DNA of 23,282 nucleotides, from the NCBI GenBank assembly GCA_947283485.1, contig CAMYOU010000017.1, positions 1 to 23,282 of the forward strand, written 5' to 3'. The first letter of the stretch is position 1. Each line of letters opens with the position of its first letter. A model generated the notes under the pieces. The model worked only from the letters and a program-made list of their open reading frames with translations. It made no database searches and was not told where the DNA came from. This stretch comes from an uncultured Peptostreptococcaceae bacterium. Its GTDB lineage: Bacteria > Bacillota > Clostridia > Tissierellales > Peptoniphilaceae. Made by a program: the position numbers and the translations under genes. This document shows, one piece after another, positions 6,438 to 14,396 of the stretch.

Positions 6438-7589
6438 ATGAAAAAGAAAATGGGCAAAGCCATTTCGGCACTCCTGCTCTTAGGACTTGCGGCAGGGATG
6501 GTCGGATGCAATCAAAGTGCGAAACCCCAAGAAGAAGCGGGTGAGTCGATTCCCGCAGCGGAAGCCGGCATGACAGAGAAACCCGCGGGCGACGGAGAAA
6601 CGTTCAAGCCGTCGGACTACACGCTCGCGGCAAAAGACGAATACATCTATGAGTTTATGGGACTCAAGTTCAAACTCCCGGAGACGATCAAGAAAGACAT
6701 GGGCGACAAAAAAATCGCGATGCTCGACGATCAAAGCCCGCTCGATCAAGATCTCAAATACGCAGTACTTACGTTCGACACGATGACGGAGGAACAAAAG
6801 AACGCGTCGGTCGACAAGATGGGCGAGGGCTATGAAGCTTGGAAAAACGGACTTACGAGAGTCGGTACGCTCGGCATGTTCCACAAGGATCTTACGGAAA
6901 AAGAAATTTCGGAATTTACGAAATGCGACACACATGAAAAAATCGGCGTCTCTAAAGACGGCGAATACGTCTACTACCTCAGCACACAAAAAGAAGACAA
7001 GAGCGGATTCGCAGAAGAATTTAAGAAGACGGCAGTCGAAATCATCGAGAAGCAACCGCGCCCCGAGAACGGTTTTGTCCTATCCGAGAAAACGGATCTC
7101 GAAAACACCGAAGCATTCGATCCGAAGACCGGGAAGGATCTATCCAATCTTGTGACGACGGATCTCGAGGGCAAAGAATTTTCCGCAAAAGATTTTGCAA
7201 AATACGATCTCACCATGGTGAATGTCTTTGCAACTTGGTGCACGGCGTGTGTCAAAGAGATACCGGATCTCGTTGAACTCCAAAAAGAGATGAAAGATAA
7301 GGGTGTGAACATCGTCGGTGTCGTCACGGATACCGTGGATGACGACGGCGACAACAAAGAAGCCATTGAGAAAGCGAAACTGATCCACGAAAAGACGAAG
7401 TCAACGTATGCATACTTGAAACCCGACAAGACGAATTTCAACGGTCGCCTCAACGGCATCCAGGCACTTCCCGAGACCTTCTTCGTCGACAAGAACGGAA
7501 ACATCGTAGGTGAGACCTATTCCGGCTCGCACGATCTCAAAGGCTGGAAACAAATCATTGAGAAGGAACTCAAGAACCTCAAGAAATAA
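6438..7589 (+). CDS. TlpA/ResA-like thioredoxin-fold lipoprotein
   Basis: This is a predicted extracytoplasmic thiol-disulfide oxidoreductase anchored by lipid. The 383-residue protein begins with a lipoprotein signal peptide (KKK, hydrophobic core, GMVGC with the lipid-modified Cys24), then a low-complexity linker to about 60, then a region of about 60-215 that I do not recognise. The C-terminal thioredoxin domain (about 230-383) has active site WCTAC (Cys268, Cys271) and the cis-proline loop ALPETFFVDKNG (Pro345). Start ATG 6438 follows AGGAGG (6425-6430); an upstream in-frame ATG at 6396 would precede that site and put extra residues before the signal. It is first in a cluster with a CXXC peptide and an iron-sulfur membrane protein, suggesting that it receives electrons across the membrane. 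Its substrate is unknown. Confidence 0.88.
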   Translation: MKKKMGKAISALLLLGLAAGMVGCNQSAKPQEEAGESIPAAEAGMTEKPAGDGETFKPSDYTLAAKDEYIYEFMGLKFKLPETIKKDMGDKKIAMLDDQSPLDQDLKYAVLTFDTMTEEQKNASVDKMGEGYEAWKNGLTRVGTLGMFHKDLTEKEISEFTKCDTHEKIGVSKDGEYVYYLSTQKEDKSGFAEEFKKTAVEIIEKQPRPENGFVLSEKTDLENTEAFDPKTGKDLSNLVTTDLEGKEFSAKDFAKYDLTMVNVFATWCTACVKEIPDLVELQKEMKDKGVNIVGVVTDTVDDDGDNKEAIEKAKLIHEKTKSTYAYLKPDKTNFNGRLNGIQALPETFFVDKNGNIVGETYSGSHDLKGWKQIIEKELKNLKK

Positions 7590-7609
7590 ATTCGGATAAA
7601 GGAAGCGGT

Positions 7610-7765
7610 ATGATGTGTAAACAATGGATTAAAAGTCGCGCTTTTTCCGTCACACTCATGACCCTCGGCATCGCGATGCTCGTCTACGGACTTCATACGG
7701 GAGAAGCTGAGATTGTACTTGCAAAGGCGATTCGCATCTGCATGGAGTGTATCGGAATTGGATAA
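7610..7765 (+). CDS. Small CXXC-motif membrane peptide (CD1871A family)
   Basis: A 51-residue product, starting MMCKQWIKSRAFS and ending KAIRICMECIGIG. It has one membrane helix (about 12-28), a GLHTGE turn and then a conserved-looking tail with the CXXC pair CMEC. This matches what I remember of the CD1871A family of CXXC-containing peptides in Clostridia, which sit next to TlpA-like and 4Fe-4S proteins. AAGGAAG precedes the ATG by about 5 bases; the second ATG at 7613 is an alternative start. It lies 20 bases after the lipoprotein and 7 bases before the next gene, so it is in the operon. A role as a thiol relay within the membrane is inferred from its motif and neighbours; no function is established that I know of. 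Confidence 0.82.
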   Translation: MMCKQWIKSRAFSVTLMTLGIAMLVYGLHTGEAEIVLAKAIRICMECIGIG

Positions 7766-7772
7766 GGCGAGA

Positions 7773-8705
7773 ATGGCCGCGAAAGGCGGTTCTAAAAAAA
7801 ATCGATCGAAGCGTCAAGAGGGTGTAAGACATCTCTTTCAATCCGCATGGTTTCTCATCACCAATTCCTTTCTCGAAGGATTTCGGACGGGAAAAATCTA
7901 CGGCGGAAAATGGAAAAAACTCTGCGTTCCGGGCATGAACTGTTACTCGTGCCCGGGCGCAAAGGGTGCTTGTCCCATCGGCGCACTGCAAGCGGTGATC
8001 GGAAACGCCGATCACAAGTTTAGTTTTTATGTCGTCGGGTTTTTGTTCTTCGTCGGAGCCTTGATCGGCAGATTCGTCTGCGGTTGGCTCTGCCCGTTCG
8101 GACTCATCCAAGATCTCCTCAACAAGATCCCCTTTTTTAAGAAAGTAGAGACTTTTCGAGGAGACAAAGCATTACGCAAACTCAAATATTTCATCTTAGC
8201 GGTTTTCGTCCTCATTCTACCTCTCTTTGTGGTCGACATCTTGGGGCAGGGCTCTCCGTTTTTCTGTAAACTCATCTGTCCCGTCGGCATGCTCGAGGGC
8301 GGAATCCCGCTTGTATTACTCAATAAAACCATGAGAAGCGCGATCGGATTTTTGTACTATTGGAAAGGCGCGATCCTTGTGATCACGATCTTTCTTTCCA
8401 TCGTTATCTACCGACCTTTTTGCAAATACATCTGTCCGCTCGGCGCAATCTACTCTCTTTTCAATCCCGTTTCGATGTTCCGCTACCACTTGGATCATGA
8501 AACCTGTGTCCACTGCGGGAAATGCAAAAAAGTTTGCGGGATGAACATCGATCCCGTAGAGAATTGCAATTCTCTCGAATGCATTCGCTGCGGCAGATGC
8601 AAAACCGCGTGCCCGGTCGGCGCCATCTCTTTCGGAGCAAAAGGAAAACCGACGCTCGAAGCAGAAAGCGCAATGGCAGTCGTTGAGGAAACGGGCACTC
8701 GATGA
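7773..8705 (+). CDS. Membrane 4Fe-4S polyferredoxin (NapH/NosR-C-like)
   Basis: A 310-residue integral membrane iron-sulfur protein, probably an electron carrier between cytoplasmic donors and outward-facing thiols. Visible features are an N-terminal Cys cluster CVPGMNCYSCPG...CP (Cys51, 57, 60, 67), membrane helices near 84-103, 139-156 and 191-213, three CX3CP motifs typical of the NapH/NosR group (CGWLCP at 103-107, CKLICP at 165-169, CKYICP at 217-221), and a C-terminal 2x[4Fe-4S] ferredoxin domain (CVHCGKCKKVC and CIRCGRCKTACP). Start ATG 7773 has AAGG 5 bases upstream; a TTG at 7758 that would overlap the CXXC peptide is possible. It is the last gene of the redox cluster and is followed by the terminator at 8759-8791. 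It appears to fill the place that CcdA/DsbD takes in other TlpA systems, which is inference. Confidence 0.88.
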   Translation: MAAKGGSKKNRSKRQEGVRHLFQSAWFLITNSFLEGFRTGKIYGGKWKKLCVPGMNCYSCPGAKGACPIGALQAVIGNADHKFSFYVVGFLFFVGALIGRFVCGWLCPFGLIQDLLNKIPFFKKVETFRGDKALRKLKYFILAVFVLILPLFVVDILGQGSPFFCKLICPVGMLEGGIPLVLLNKTMRSAIGFLYYWKGAILVITIFLSIVIYRPFCKYICPLGAIYSLFNPVSMFRYHLDHETCVHCGKCKKVCGMNIDPVENCNSLECIRCGRCKTACPVGAISFGAKGKPTLEAESAMAVVEETGTR

Positions 8706-8758
8706 AGCTTCGGGAGAAATTTCTCGGAAAAAGTTCTCGCTAAAGAGGGATATGGATC

Positions 8759-8791
8759 AAAAATCGACGTAGGGAGAGACGTCGATTTTTT
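8759..8791 (+). terminator. Intrinsic terminator of the redox cluster
   Basis: AAAAATCGACGT (8759-8770) pairs with ACGTCGATTTTT (8779-8790) around an 8-base loop, giving 12 perfect pairs that end in a T run. It separates the redox cluster from the two-component operon. Confidence 0.92.
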
Positions 8792-8863
8792 CATATCGGA
8801 AATGTTCACCAAACCCGTCAGTACGGGATCGTTCGATCTCGAATGCGCGGCTCGAGAAAAAAA

Positions 8864-8874
8864 TGGTATATAAT
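8864..8874 (+). promoter_or_regulatory. Extended -10 promoter of the two-component operon
   Basis: TGGTATATAAT contains TATAAT (8869-8874) and an overlapping TATATA that has the correct TGn spacing. No clear -35 is seen. Just upstream lie small inverted repeats, CCCGT/ACGGG (8814-8827) and GATC-GTTC-GATC (8828-8839), which could be operator sites. The ATG follows 27 bases after the -10, with AAAGGAGGGGG between. Confidence 0.65.
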
Positions 8875-8900
8875 AGAAAAAAAGCGAAAGGAGGGGGCGT

Positions 8901-9554
8901 ATGAAAATCCTGATGGCGGAAGACGACACGACGATTCGCGAGGGCGTGAGTGAATATCTAAAGGCATTCGGTTATACGGTCGTCGAGGCGAAGAACGGGA
9001 GAGAGGCGCTCGAACTTTTTGACAAGGACATCAAGCTTGCAATCTTGGATATTCAAATGCCCTTTTTGACGGGACTTGAAGTTTTACAAGAGATGCGCAA
9101 AAAAAGTAAGATCCCGATCCTCATGCTTACGGCGTTCAATGATGAAGAATATAAGATCGACGCATTTACGAAACTCGCGGACGGCTATGTAGAAAAGCCA
9201 TTTTCACTGCCGTTACTCAAGGTGCGCGTGGATAGTCTCATCAAAAAACATTACGACGAGATCGAGACGTTTGAATACAAGGACACGGTCGTGAATTTCA
9301 GCGGATATACGGCGACCGTGCGCGGCAAAACGGTTGAGGTCAATGCAAAAGAACTTGAGATTCTAAAATTTCTCGTCGAACACGAAGGGCAGGCGTTAAC
9401 GCGCACACAGATGCTTGACCAAGTCTGGAAAGAGACGGACGAGATTCCCTTTGATCGCGTTATCGACGTCTACATCAAGGAACTCAGAAAGAAACTGGAA
9501 CTCGATTGCATTGCGACGATCCGCAATGTCGGATACAAATTGGAGCGGTCATGA
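8901..9554 (+). CDS. OmpR-family response regulator
   Basis: A 217-residue DNA-binding response regulator. The receiver domain (about 1-115) has the acidic pocket Glu7-Asp8-Asp9, phospho-acceptor Asp50 (LAILDIQMP), Thr77 (MLTAF) and Lys99 (VEKP). The C-terminal winged helix (about 125-215) has the usual trans_reg_C pattern: NAKELEILKFLVEHEGQALT, then FDRVIDVYIKELRKKL and VGYKLE. The ribosome site AAAGGAGGGGG lies just before ATG 8901. It overlaps the kinase gene by four bases (ATGA), the standard arrangement for a cognate pair. The target genes are unknown. The neighbouring redox cluster, whose promoter carries 11-base direct repeats, and the third gene of this operon are candidates by position only. 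Confidence 0.95.
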   Translation: MKILMAEDDTTIREGVSEYLKAFGYTVVEAKNGREALELFDKDIKLAILDIQMPFLTGLEVLQEMRKKSKIPILMLTAFNDEEYKIDAFTKLADGYVEKPFSLPLLKVRVDSLIKKHYDEIETFEYKDTVVNFSGYTATVRGKTVEVNAKELEILKFLVEHEGQALTRTQMLDQVWKETDEIPFDRVIDVYIKELRKKLELDCIATIRNVGYKLERS

Positions 9555-10897
9555 AGAATGTAAAAATTTTACCGAAAATTTTTATACGCACGTTTTTGGC
9601 ACTCGCGATCATCATTCTCTTGATCCACCTCTCGGTTTTTCTCATCTTTCCGAAGATCTATCTCGAGAGCCGCAAGGACGAGCTCGCGAAGAAAGCGGAC
9701 GAAATGACTGCAATGCTCACGGGGAAGAATCTCGACTACGTGACGAAGTCGCTCGATTTTTACTCGAAGAACAGCGCAATCAAGGCTTTTGTGCGGGAGA
9801 ATACAGCCGATCACGCGATCGAGATCGAGCCAGATTTCAAACCCGACTTCGGGAGCGAGGACAATGCCCTCATCATCGAGGAACGCACGCTCAAGTTTGA
9901 CACCGGAGAAGAGCGCACGGTGCAATATCTCTTCACAGCAGATGTGAAGCGCGAGGCGAAGGAACTCAGTTTCGGCTTCTTGCCGTTCACGCTTTTCGTT
10001 TCGTTCGTCTTTTCCATCGGCGTGGCGTTCATCTACGCACGGGCGATCAAGCGTCAAATCGGCGAGATCAAAGAGGTCACGGATCACATGATGGCACTCG
10101 ACGAGACTGCGCGACTCACCATCGATACGAACGACGAGGTGGGCGAGCTCAAAGGGCAGATCAACGATCTCTACGAGACGCTCCTAAAGACGATCGACGA
10201 TGTCAATCTCAAGAATCGCGAGATCGTGCGTCTCGAGGAACTCAAAGTCGATTTTTTTCGCGGCGCATCGCATGAACTCAAGACACCGCTCGCAAGCCTC
10301 AAGATCATCCTCGAGAATATGCTCTATGAAATTGGGAAATACAAGGATCGCGACACGTATATTCGCCGCTCGATCGCAATCGTCGATGATCTGACGCGTC
10401 ATATCTCGCAGATCCTCTCCGCATCTTCGATGGAACGGCTCAAAAACGACGAAGAATGGATCCGGATCGACGAGGTACTCGGAGAATTACTCGCGCAATA
10501 TGAACTTTTGGCAAATGAGAAAAAGATCGAGATTACAAAGCGTGTAGGCTCGGAAGCACTCTATATCGGGCGCACCGCACTCAAGATGATCCTCTCGAAT
10601 CTTCTGAGTAATGCCGTGAAATACACCGACGAGGGCGGTTTCATACGGATCAACGGGGACGGGACGCAGTTCACGATCGAGAACAGTTTTCGTGGAAAAG
10701 ACGAGATCGATCTCCATGCATTTTTTGAAATGCCCTATGATCTCAAGAAAGAGAACAGCAACGGACTCGGACTCTATATCGTGAAGAGTCTCCTCACGAA
10801 TTATCATGTGGATTACAAAGTCGAAAAGACAACGCACGGCATCCGTTTTTGCATTCGATGCATGAGCGAGATGCCGGAAGAAAAAGAAAAGGAGTAA
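9551..10897 (+). CDS. Membrane sensor histidine kinase
   Basis: A 448-residue HAMP-type kinase, partner of the regulator before it. It has a first membrane helix (about 10-33), an extracytoplasmic sensor region of about 115 residues, a second helix (about 148-170), HAMP (about 170-222), an H-box SHELKTPLASLK with phospho-acceptor His241, an N-box NLLSNAVKY near 348 and a G-box NGLGLYIVKSLL near 403. The ATG at 9551 overlaps the stop of the regulator, with GGAG at 9542-9545. The layout is like VanS-type kinases. The sensor domain is not one I recognise, so the signal is unknown. Confidence 0.94.
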   Translation: MKNVKILPKIFIRTFLALAIIILLIHLSVFLIFPKIYLESRKDELAKKADEMTAMLTGKNLDYVTKSLDFYSKNSAIKAFVRENTADHAIEIEPDFKPDFGSEDNALIIEERTLKFDTGEERTVQYLFTADVKREAKELSFGFLPFTLFVSFVFSIGVAFIYARAIKRQIGEIKEVTDHMMALDETARLTIDTNDEVGELKGQINDLYETLLKTIDDVNLKNREIVRLEELKVDFFRGASHELKTPLASLKIILENMLYEIGKYKDRDTYIRRSIAIVDDLTRHISQILSASSMERLKNDEEWIRIDEVLGELLAQYELLANEKKIEITKRVGSEALYIGRTALKMILSNLLSNAVKYTDEGGFIRINGDGTQFTIENSFRGKDEIDLHAFFEMPYDLKKENSNGLGLYIVKSLLTNYHVDYKVEKTTHGIRFCIRCMSEMPEEKEKE

Positions 10898-10900
10898 AAA

Positions 10901-11455
10901 ATGTTTCTATTGGAACTCATTCAAGAGGGCAGAACGACGGACATCGGACTTTTTTCTACGATCGAGGAGGGAAGACGCTTCTTATCCGGACTCGAGGCGT
11001 ACGGTAGCTACGAAGAAGATGGCTTTCTCTATGAAACGCTGGATCCGAAGAAGATTCCCGCGTATCTCGAACTCGACTGCAATGGCAATCTCGTACCGTT
11101 CACCCAATTCATGTTTGAGAGCATGGATAGGGTCGACGTCGCCTGGCGGGAACTCCCCGTTCTTTCGGAACCGGGCACGGGCATCGTGGACGGCGTGACG
11201 AGGGTGGATGCTTATTCGATTGACAATGAAGACGTAAAGACGTATATCGAACGGCGAGAAGCGCGCTATGCCCGCGCCAAAGAGATCCTTGAGGACAAGG
11301 GCTATGAAGTCACGCGCTCCTTCTTTGGATCGGAGGATGGAGAGGCGATTCTCTATCGCGCACAGGGCGAGACGGATTGGCATTTCCTCACACATCTCGA
11401 CCCGAGTTTTGTCGAAACGGGAGACGTCGAAGATTGGATGGACGAGCTTCAATAG
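10901..11455 (+). CDS. Unknown acidic cytoplasmic protein, third gene of the two-component operon
   Basis: I do not recognise the 184-residue product. It has no signal peptide or membrane helix and is acidic. The segment IDNEDVKTYIERREARYARAKEILEDKGYEV looks like a helical, possibly coiled region (about 106-138), followed by a short beta-rich tail. It starts 3 bases after the kinase stop, with GGAG 8-9 bases before its ATG, so it is co-transcribed with the kinase and regulator, and the terminator at 11494-11523 follows. Such a position suggests an accessory or output protein of the signalling pair, which is inference only. Confidence 0.75.
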   Translation: MFLLELIQEGRTTDIGLFSTIEEGRRFLSGLEAYGSYEEDGFLYETLDPKKIPAYLELDCNGNLVPFTQFMFESMDRVDVAWRELPVLSEPGTGIVDGVTRVDAYSIDNEDVKTYIERREARYARAKEILEDKGYEVTRSFFGSEDGEAILYRAQGETDWHFLTHLDPSFVETGDVEDWMDELQ

Positions 11456-11493
11456 ACGTATGTGTTGTGTTCGAACATTTTCCATACGGATCC

Positions 11494-11523
11494 AAAAGCC
11501 GCAAGATTGCCTTGCGGTTTTTT
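11494..11523 (+). terminator. Intrinsic terminator of the two-component operon
   Basis: CCGCAAG (11499-11505) pairs with CTTGCGG (11511-11517) around loop ATTGC, followed by six T (11518-11523) and preceded by AAAA. Confidence 0.93.
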
Positions 11524-11604
11524 CGTGCAAAAGAGAAAGAAAAGGCGATGACTTCGATGATTTCGCGGACTTTCGAGAAAACTTTCTTTTTTAGTTACAA
11601 AAAG

Positions 11605-11633
11605 ATGACAATTCGAAATCTTTCTGGTACAAT
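11605..11633 (+). promoter_or_regulatory. Promoter of the glucosaminidase gene
   Basis: ATGACA (11605-11610) and TACAAT (11628-11633) are 17 bases apart, and TG at 11625-11626 makes an extended -10. The leader to the ATG is about 60 bases. Confidence 0.82.
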
Positions 11634-11699
11634 GAACATGTCAATTTCTATATGTCGGAAAAATCTGTCCATTTGGGACTTTAACGAAGGAGGAACAGC

Positions 11700-12962
11700 A
11701 TGAAAAAAATAGTGCTCACGCTTCTTACGCTATGTGCTTTGGCGATTGGAACCAAGGCCTATGCGGCAAGTTGCATGACGGCTTGTGATGTGAATCTCAG
11801 AAAGGAGCCGAAGGACGACGCACGCATTGTCTACACGGCAAAGGAAGGCGAACGATTCGAGATCGTCGAGCGTTCGGAAGACTGGCTTTGCGTTCGTATT
11901 GGCGACGACGAACTCGCCTATGTCCGCACGTTTCTCGTGATGACGGAAGACGATCGTTCGGCAAAGCATGTTCGCGCAGAACGCGAAGAGACTCCGGAGA
12001 CGGAAGCGGAGGACGTTCGCATCGTCGATGAGAGCGATCCGTCGGAAGAGGACGCGGAACAAGCATATACGGAAGAAAAGAAAGATGAGACGGTATCGGA
12101 AGAACCCCGAGACGGCGAACTTCGCTTCACTTCGGAAAATGGCGAAGAAGTCGGCGTCGGAGCGGTGTTCCCGATCGATACGTATGCCGATAACGGTGTC
12201 GATTACAGTGTTCTAGGCGGTCAAGTGGAATACGATTATTATTCCCGCTCGCTCGACGATTATGTCCGCGATCAAATGACAAGCGGTCGCGTCACGCGGT
12301 ACAGTCAAGCCGTCGGCGACTGGGTTGCCCTCGACTACAACGACGAAGAGGATCGCGCGTATGTTCGCTATTACATGGACCCCAAGAATTTCATTGAAGA
12401 TCCCGTACGTCGTATGATGTTTATGAAGCTCGACTATGCGGATGTCGACGTATCCCTTCTCAACCGTATGCTTCAGAACAAGGGTGTGCTCGACGGAAAA
12501 GGCTCCGTGTTCAAAAAGGCGGCACGTGAGGCGAATATTCACCCCGTCTATCTTGTTGCCCATGCGCTTCTCGAGACGGGCAACGGTCGCAGCAAACTTG
12601 CGACCGGCAAACTCACGGCAGACGGCAAACCGACCTACAATATGTTCGGGATCGGCGCATCCGATGACAATCCGCTCTTCAAAGGTGCGGCACGTGCATA
12701 CAGAGAAGGCTGGTTCTCCGTGGATTCCGCGATTACGGGCGGTGCCAATTTTGTATCCGCGGCGTATATCAACCATCCGAGATACCGTCAGAACACGCTC
12801 TATTCCATGCGCTATCGTATGAATGGACCGGATCTCTGGCATCAATATGCAACGGATGCACGTTGGGCGCATTCGCAATCGCAGACCATTTACAACTACA
12901 TGCGAGGCATTCCTTCGAGTGAACTTCGCTATCGTGTGCCGGTCTTTATGGAAGCGCAATAA
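11700..12962 (+). CDS. Secreted SH3b-glucosaminidase (cell wall hydrolase)
   Basis: A predicted exported N-acetylglucosaminidase that cuts the glycan backbone of peptidoglycan, acting in growth or cell separation. The 420-residue protein has a Sec signal peptide (cleavage likely after AYA, residue 22), a bacterial SH3 domain (about 24-82, with VNLRKEP...), a Glu/Asp-rich linker (85-145), a stretch I do not recognise (150-255), and a C-terminal glucosaminidase domain of the LytD/GH73 type (about 262-405). The likely catalytic acid is Glu292 in HALLETGNGRS; NMFGIGA and the REGW...ITGGANF region are typical of the fold. Start ATG 11700 follows AAGGAGG. It is monocistronic, with its own promoter and terminator. 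There is no sortase motif or anchor, so SH3 binding probably holds it to the wall. Confidence 0.9.
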   Translation: MKKIVLTLLTLCALAIGTKAYAASCMTACDVNLRKEPKDDARIVYTAKEGERFEIVERSEDWLCVRIGDDELAYVRTFLVMTEDDRSAKHVRAEREETPETEAEDVRIVDESDPSEEDAEQAYTEEKKDETVSEEPRDGELRFTSENGEEVGVGAVFPIDTYADNGVDYSVLGGQVEYDYYSRSLDDYVRDQMTSGRVTRYSQAVGDWVALDYNDEEDRAYVRYYMDPKNFIEDPVRRMMFMKLDYADVDVSLLNRMLQNKGVLDGKGSVFKKAAREANIHPVYLVAHALLETGNGRSKLATGKLTADGKPTYNMFGIGASDDNPLFKGAARAYREGWFSVDSAITGGANFVSAAYINHPRYRQNTLYSMRYRMNGPDLWHQYATDARWAHSQSQTIYNYMRGIPSSELRYRVPVFMEAQ

Positions 12963-12976
12963 TATGAAAGACGTAG

Positions 12977-13006
12977 AAACTCCCGCTCTGATACGGGAGT
13001 TTTTTT
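12977..13006 (+). terminator. Intrinsic terminator of the glucosaminidase gene
   Basis: AAACTCCCG (12977-12985) pairs with CGGGAGTTT (12994-13002) around an 8-base loop, with a T run to 13006. Confidence 0.94.
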
Positions 13007-13082
13007 GTTGCCCACAAGCTCAATAAATGTGGCGAAATTGTAGCAAATTGCGTGGCAAAAACGCATTCTAGCGATGTTCGTG

Positions 13083-13088
13083 TATAAT
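13083..13088 (+). promoter_or_regulatory. -10 element of the cca operon
   Basis: A perfect TATAAT lies 21 bases before the chosen cca start. I see no good -35 at 16-18 bases. Transcription would start near 13095, leaving a very short leader. This also argues against an upstream in-frame ATG at 13089, which would fall before the transcript start. Confidence 0.6.
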
Positions 13089-13109
13089 ATGGGGGAAAGC
13101 GGTGAGAGC

Positions 13110-14396
13110 ATGAAAGACGCATGGCGCGTAATGGAAATACTCGAAACGCACGGATATCCGAGCTATCTCGTCGGCGGAGCGGTGCGCGATGCACTCCTCG
13201 GGATCGAGCCTCAGGACTATGATCTTGCGACGGCGGCAAGACCCGAGACGGTGCGTGATCTCTTTCGGGACGAAGTCATCGCCTATCGTCCGAAATTCGG
13301 CAACGTGACGCTTCCGGGCGTCGAGATCACGACGTTTCGGCGCGACGCGGACTACAGAGATCACAGGCACCCCGCCCGTGTCATCTTCGTCGATACGATC
13401 GAGGAGGATCTTGCGCGTCGAGATTTTACGATCGGGGCGATGGCATATTCCGAAAAACGCGGTTTCGTCGATCCCTACGCCGGGAAAAAAGATCTTTTCG
13501 AGAAAAAACTCGTCATGATCGGAGATCCCGCGAGGAGACTCTACGAAGATGCGCTGAGAATTCTGCGCGGCATTCGTTTTTCCGCCCGCTTTGAACTGGT
13601 GCCGGAGGAGTCTTTTCTCAACGCGGCAAAAGAGGAAGCGCGGTATCTGAGCCCCAAGATGCGTGCCGAATGGGAGCGGATTCTGACGGGCGAACATGTC
13701 GCGCGTGCACTCGAACTCATGGACGAGACGGGTGCGCTCGATGTTCTTTTTCCGTCGGTCGCAAGACTTCGGGGTCTCATGCAGGAGGGGCCTTTCCACG
13801 AGAAGGATGCGCTCCATCATACATTCGATGTCGTCGCGAACACGCGCGCCGATTTTTCACTCCGGCTTGCCGCGCTCTATCACGATGTCGGGAAAGCGGA
13901 CACGAAATTCCTCGATGAGAAAGGCTATGCACATTTCTACGGACACGCGAATCGATCAGAGGAACTCTTTAGAGCGGACATGGCATGTGTCCTTTCGCGC
14001 AAAGAAATCGACGGGATCGCCTTTTTGATCCGTAGACACATGAGCGCGGTTGCGCCGTATTCCGAAAGACATCTACGCAGACTTGTGCGCGAATCGAGCG
14101 TCGAGGATGCATTACGTCTCATGGAACTCGTGCGTGCGGATGCCGCGGCGACGAATTTCGGCGTGCCGGAGTTTTTGGACGATGCGGTGGCGTTTTTGAA
14201 GAAGCCGGTCGAGACGAAGAAAGAACGGCTCGTGACCGGAGAGGATCTCATTCGCATCGGCTATACACCGGGGCCTTTCTTGGGTCAGGTGCTTTGTGAA
14301 ATCGAGGAACGTCTTACGGACGATTCCTCAAGATATACAAAAGAGGCACTCTTAGCGTATGCGAGAGCGCGTAAGGAGGAAGTTAATCATGGGTAA
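13110..14396 (+). CDS. cca: CCA tRNA nucleotidyltransferase with HD domain
   Basis: This enzyme adds or repairs the 3' CCA end of tRNAs. The 428-residue product is a class II enzyme: LVGGAVRDALLG (about 20-31), catalytic DxD at Asp36/Asp38 (QDYDLAT), RRDFTIGAMAY, and RILRGIRFSARF of the RNA-binding head. An HD phosphohydrolase-like domain follows, with His258-Asp259 (LYHDVGK). ATG 13110 is chosen because the -10 at 13083-13088 excludes earlier starts and GGTGAG lies just before it. It leads an operon, overlapping glmM by 8 bases. All four tRNAs seen at the left of the window already encode CCA, so here the enzyme may mainly repair ends. An A-adding-only or poly(A) polymerase relative cannot be excluded from sequence alone. 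Confidence 0.9.
   Translation: MKDAWRVMEILETHGYPSYLVGGAVRDALLGIEPQDYDLATAARPETVRDLFRDEVIAYRPKFGNVTLPGVEITTFRRDADYRDHRHPARVIFVDTIEEDLARRDFTIGAMAYSEKRGFVDPYAGKKDLFEKKLVMIGDPARRLYEDALRILRGIRFSARFELVPEESFLNAAKEEARYLSPKMRAEWERILTGEHVARALELMDETGALDVLFPSVARLRGLMQEGPFHEKDALHHTFDVVANTRADFSLRLAALYHDVGKADTKFLDEKGYAHFYGHANRSEELFRADMACVLSRKEIDGIAFLIRRHMSAVAPYSERHLRRLVRESSVEDALRLMELVRADAAATNFGVPEFLDDAVAFLKKPVETKKERLVTGEDLIRIGYTPGPFLGQVLCEIEERLTDDSSRYTKEALLAYARARKEEVNHG

Noticed and set aside
8792..8868. Riboswitch or attenuator before the response regulator
   Set aside because: The small inverted repeats lie upstream of the -10, so they are outside the transcript; they could only be operators.
11377..11703. 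Plus-strand open frame bridging the end of the unknown gene and the glucosaminidase promoter
   Set aside because: It runs through an intrinsic terminator and a promoter, and has no ribosome site or homology that I can see.
12213..12959. 248-residue minus-strand open frame over the glucosaminidase
   Set aside because: Antisense to a well-supported catalytic domain; no motifs or start signals.
13068..13820. 250-residue minus-strand open frame over cca
   Set aside because: Antisense to conserved Cca motifs and rich in Arg/His; no ribosome site or promoter.
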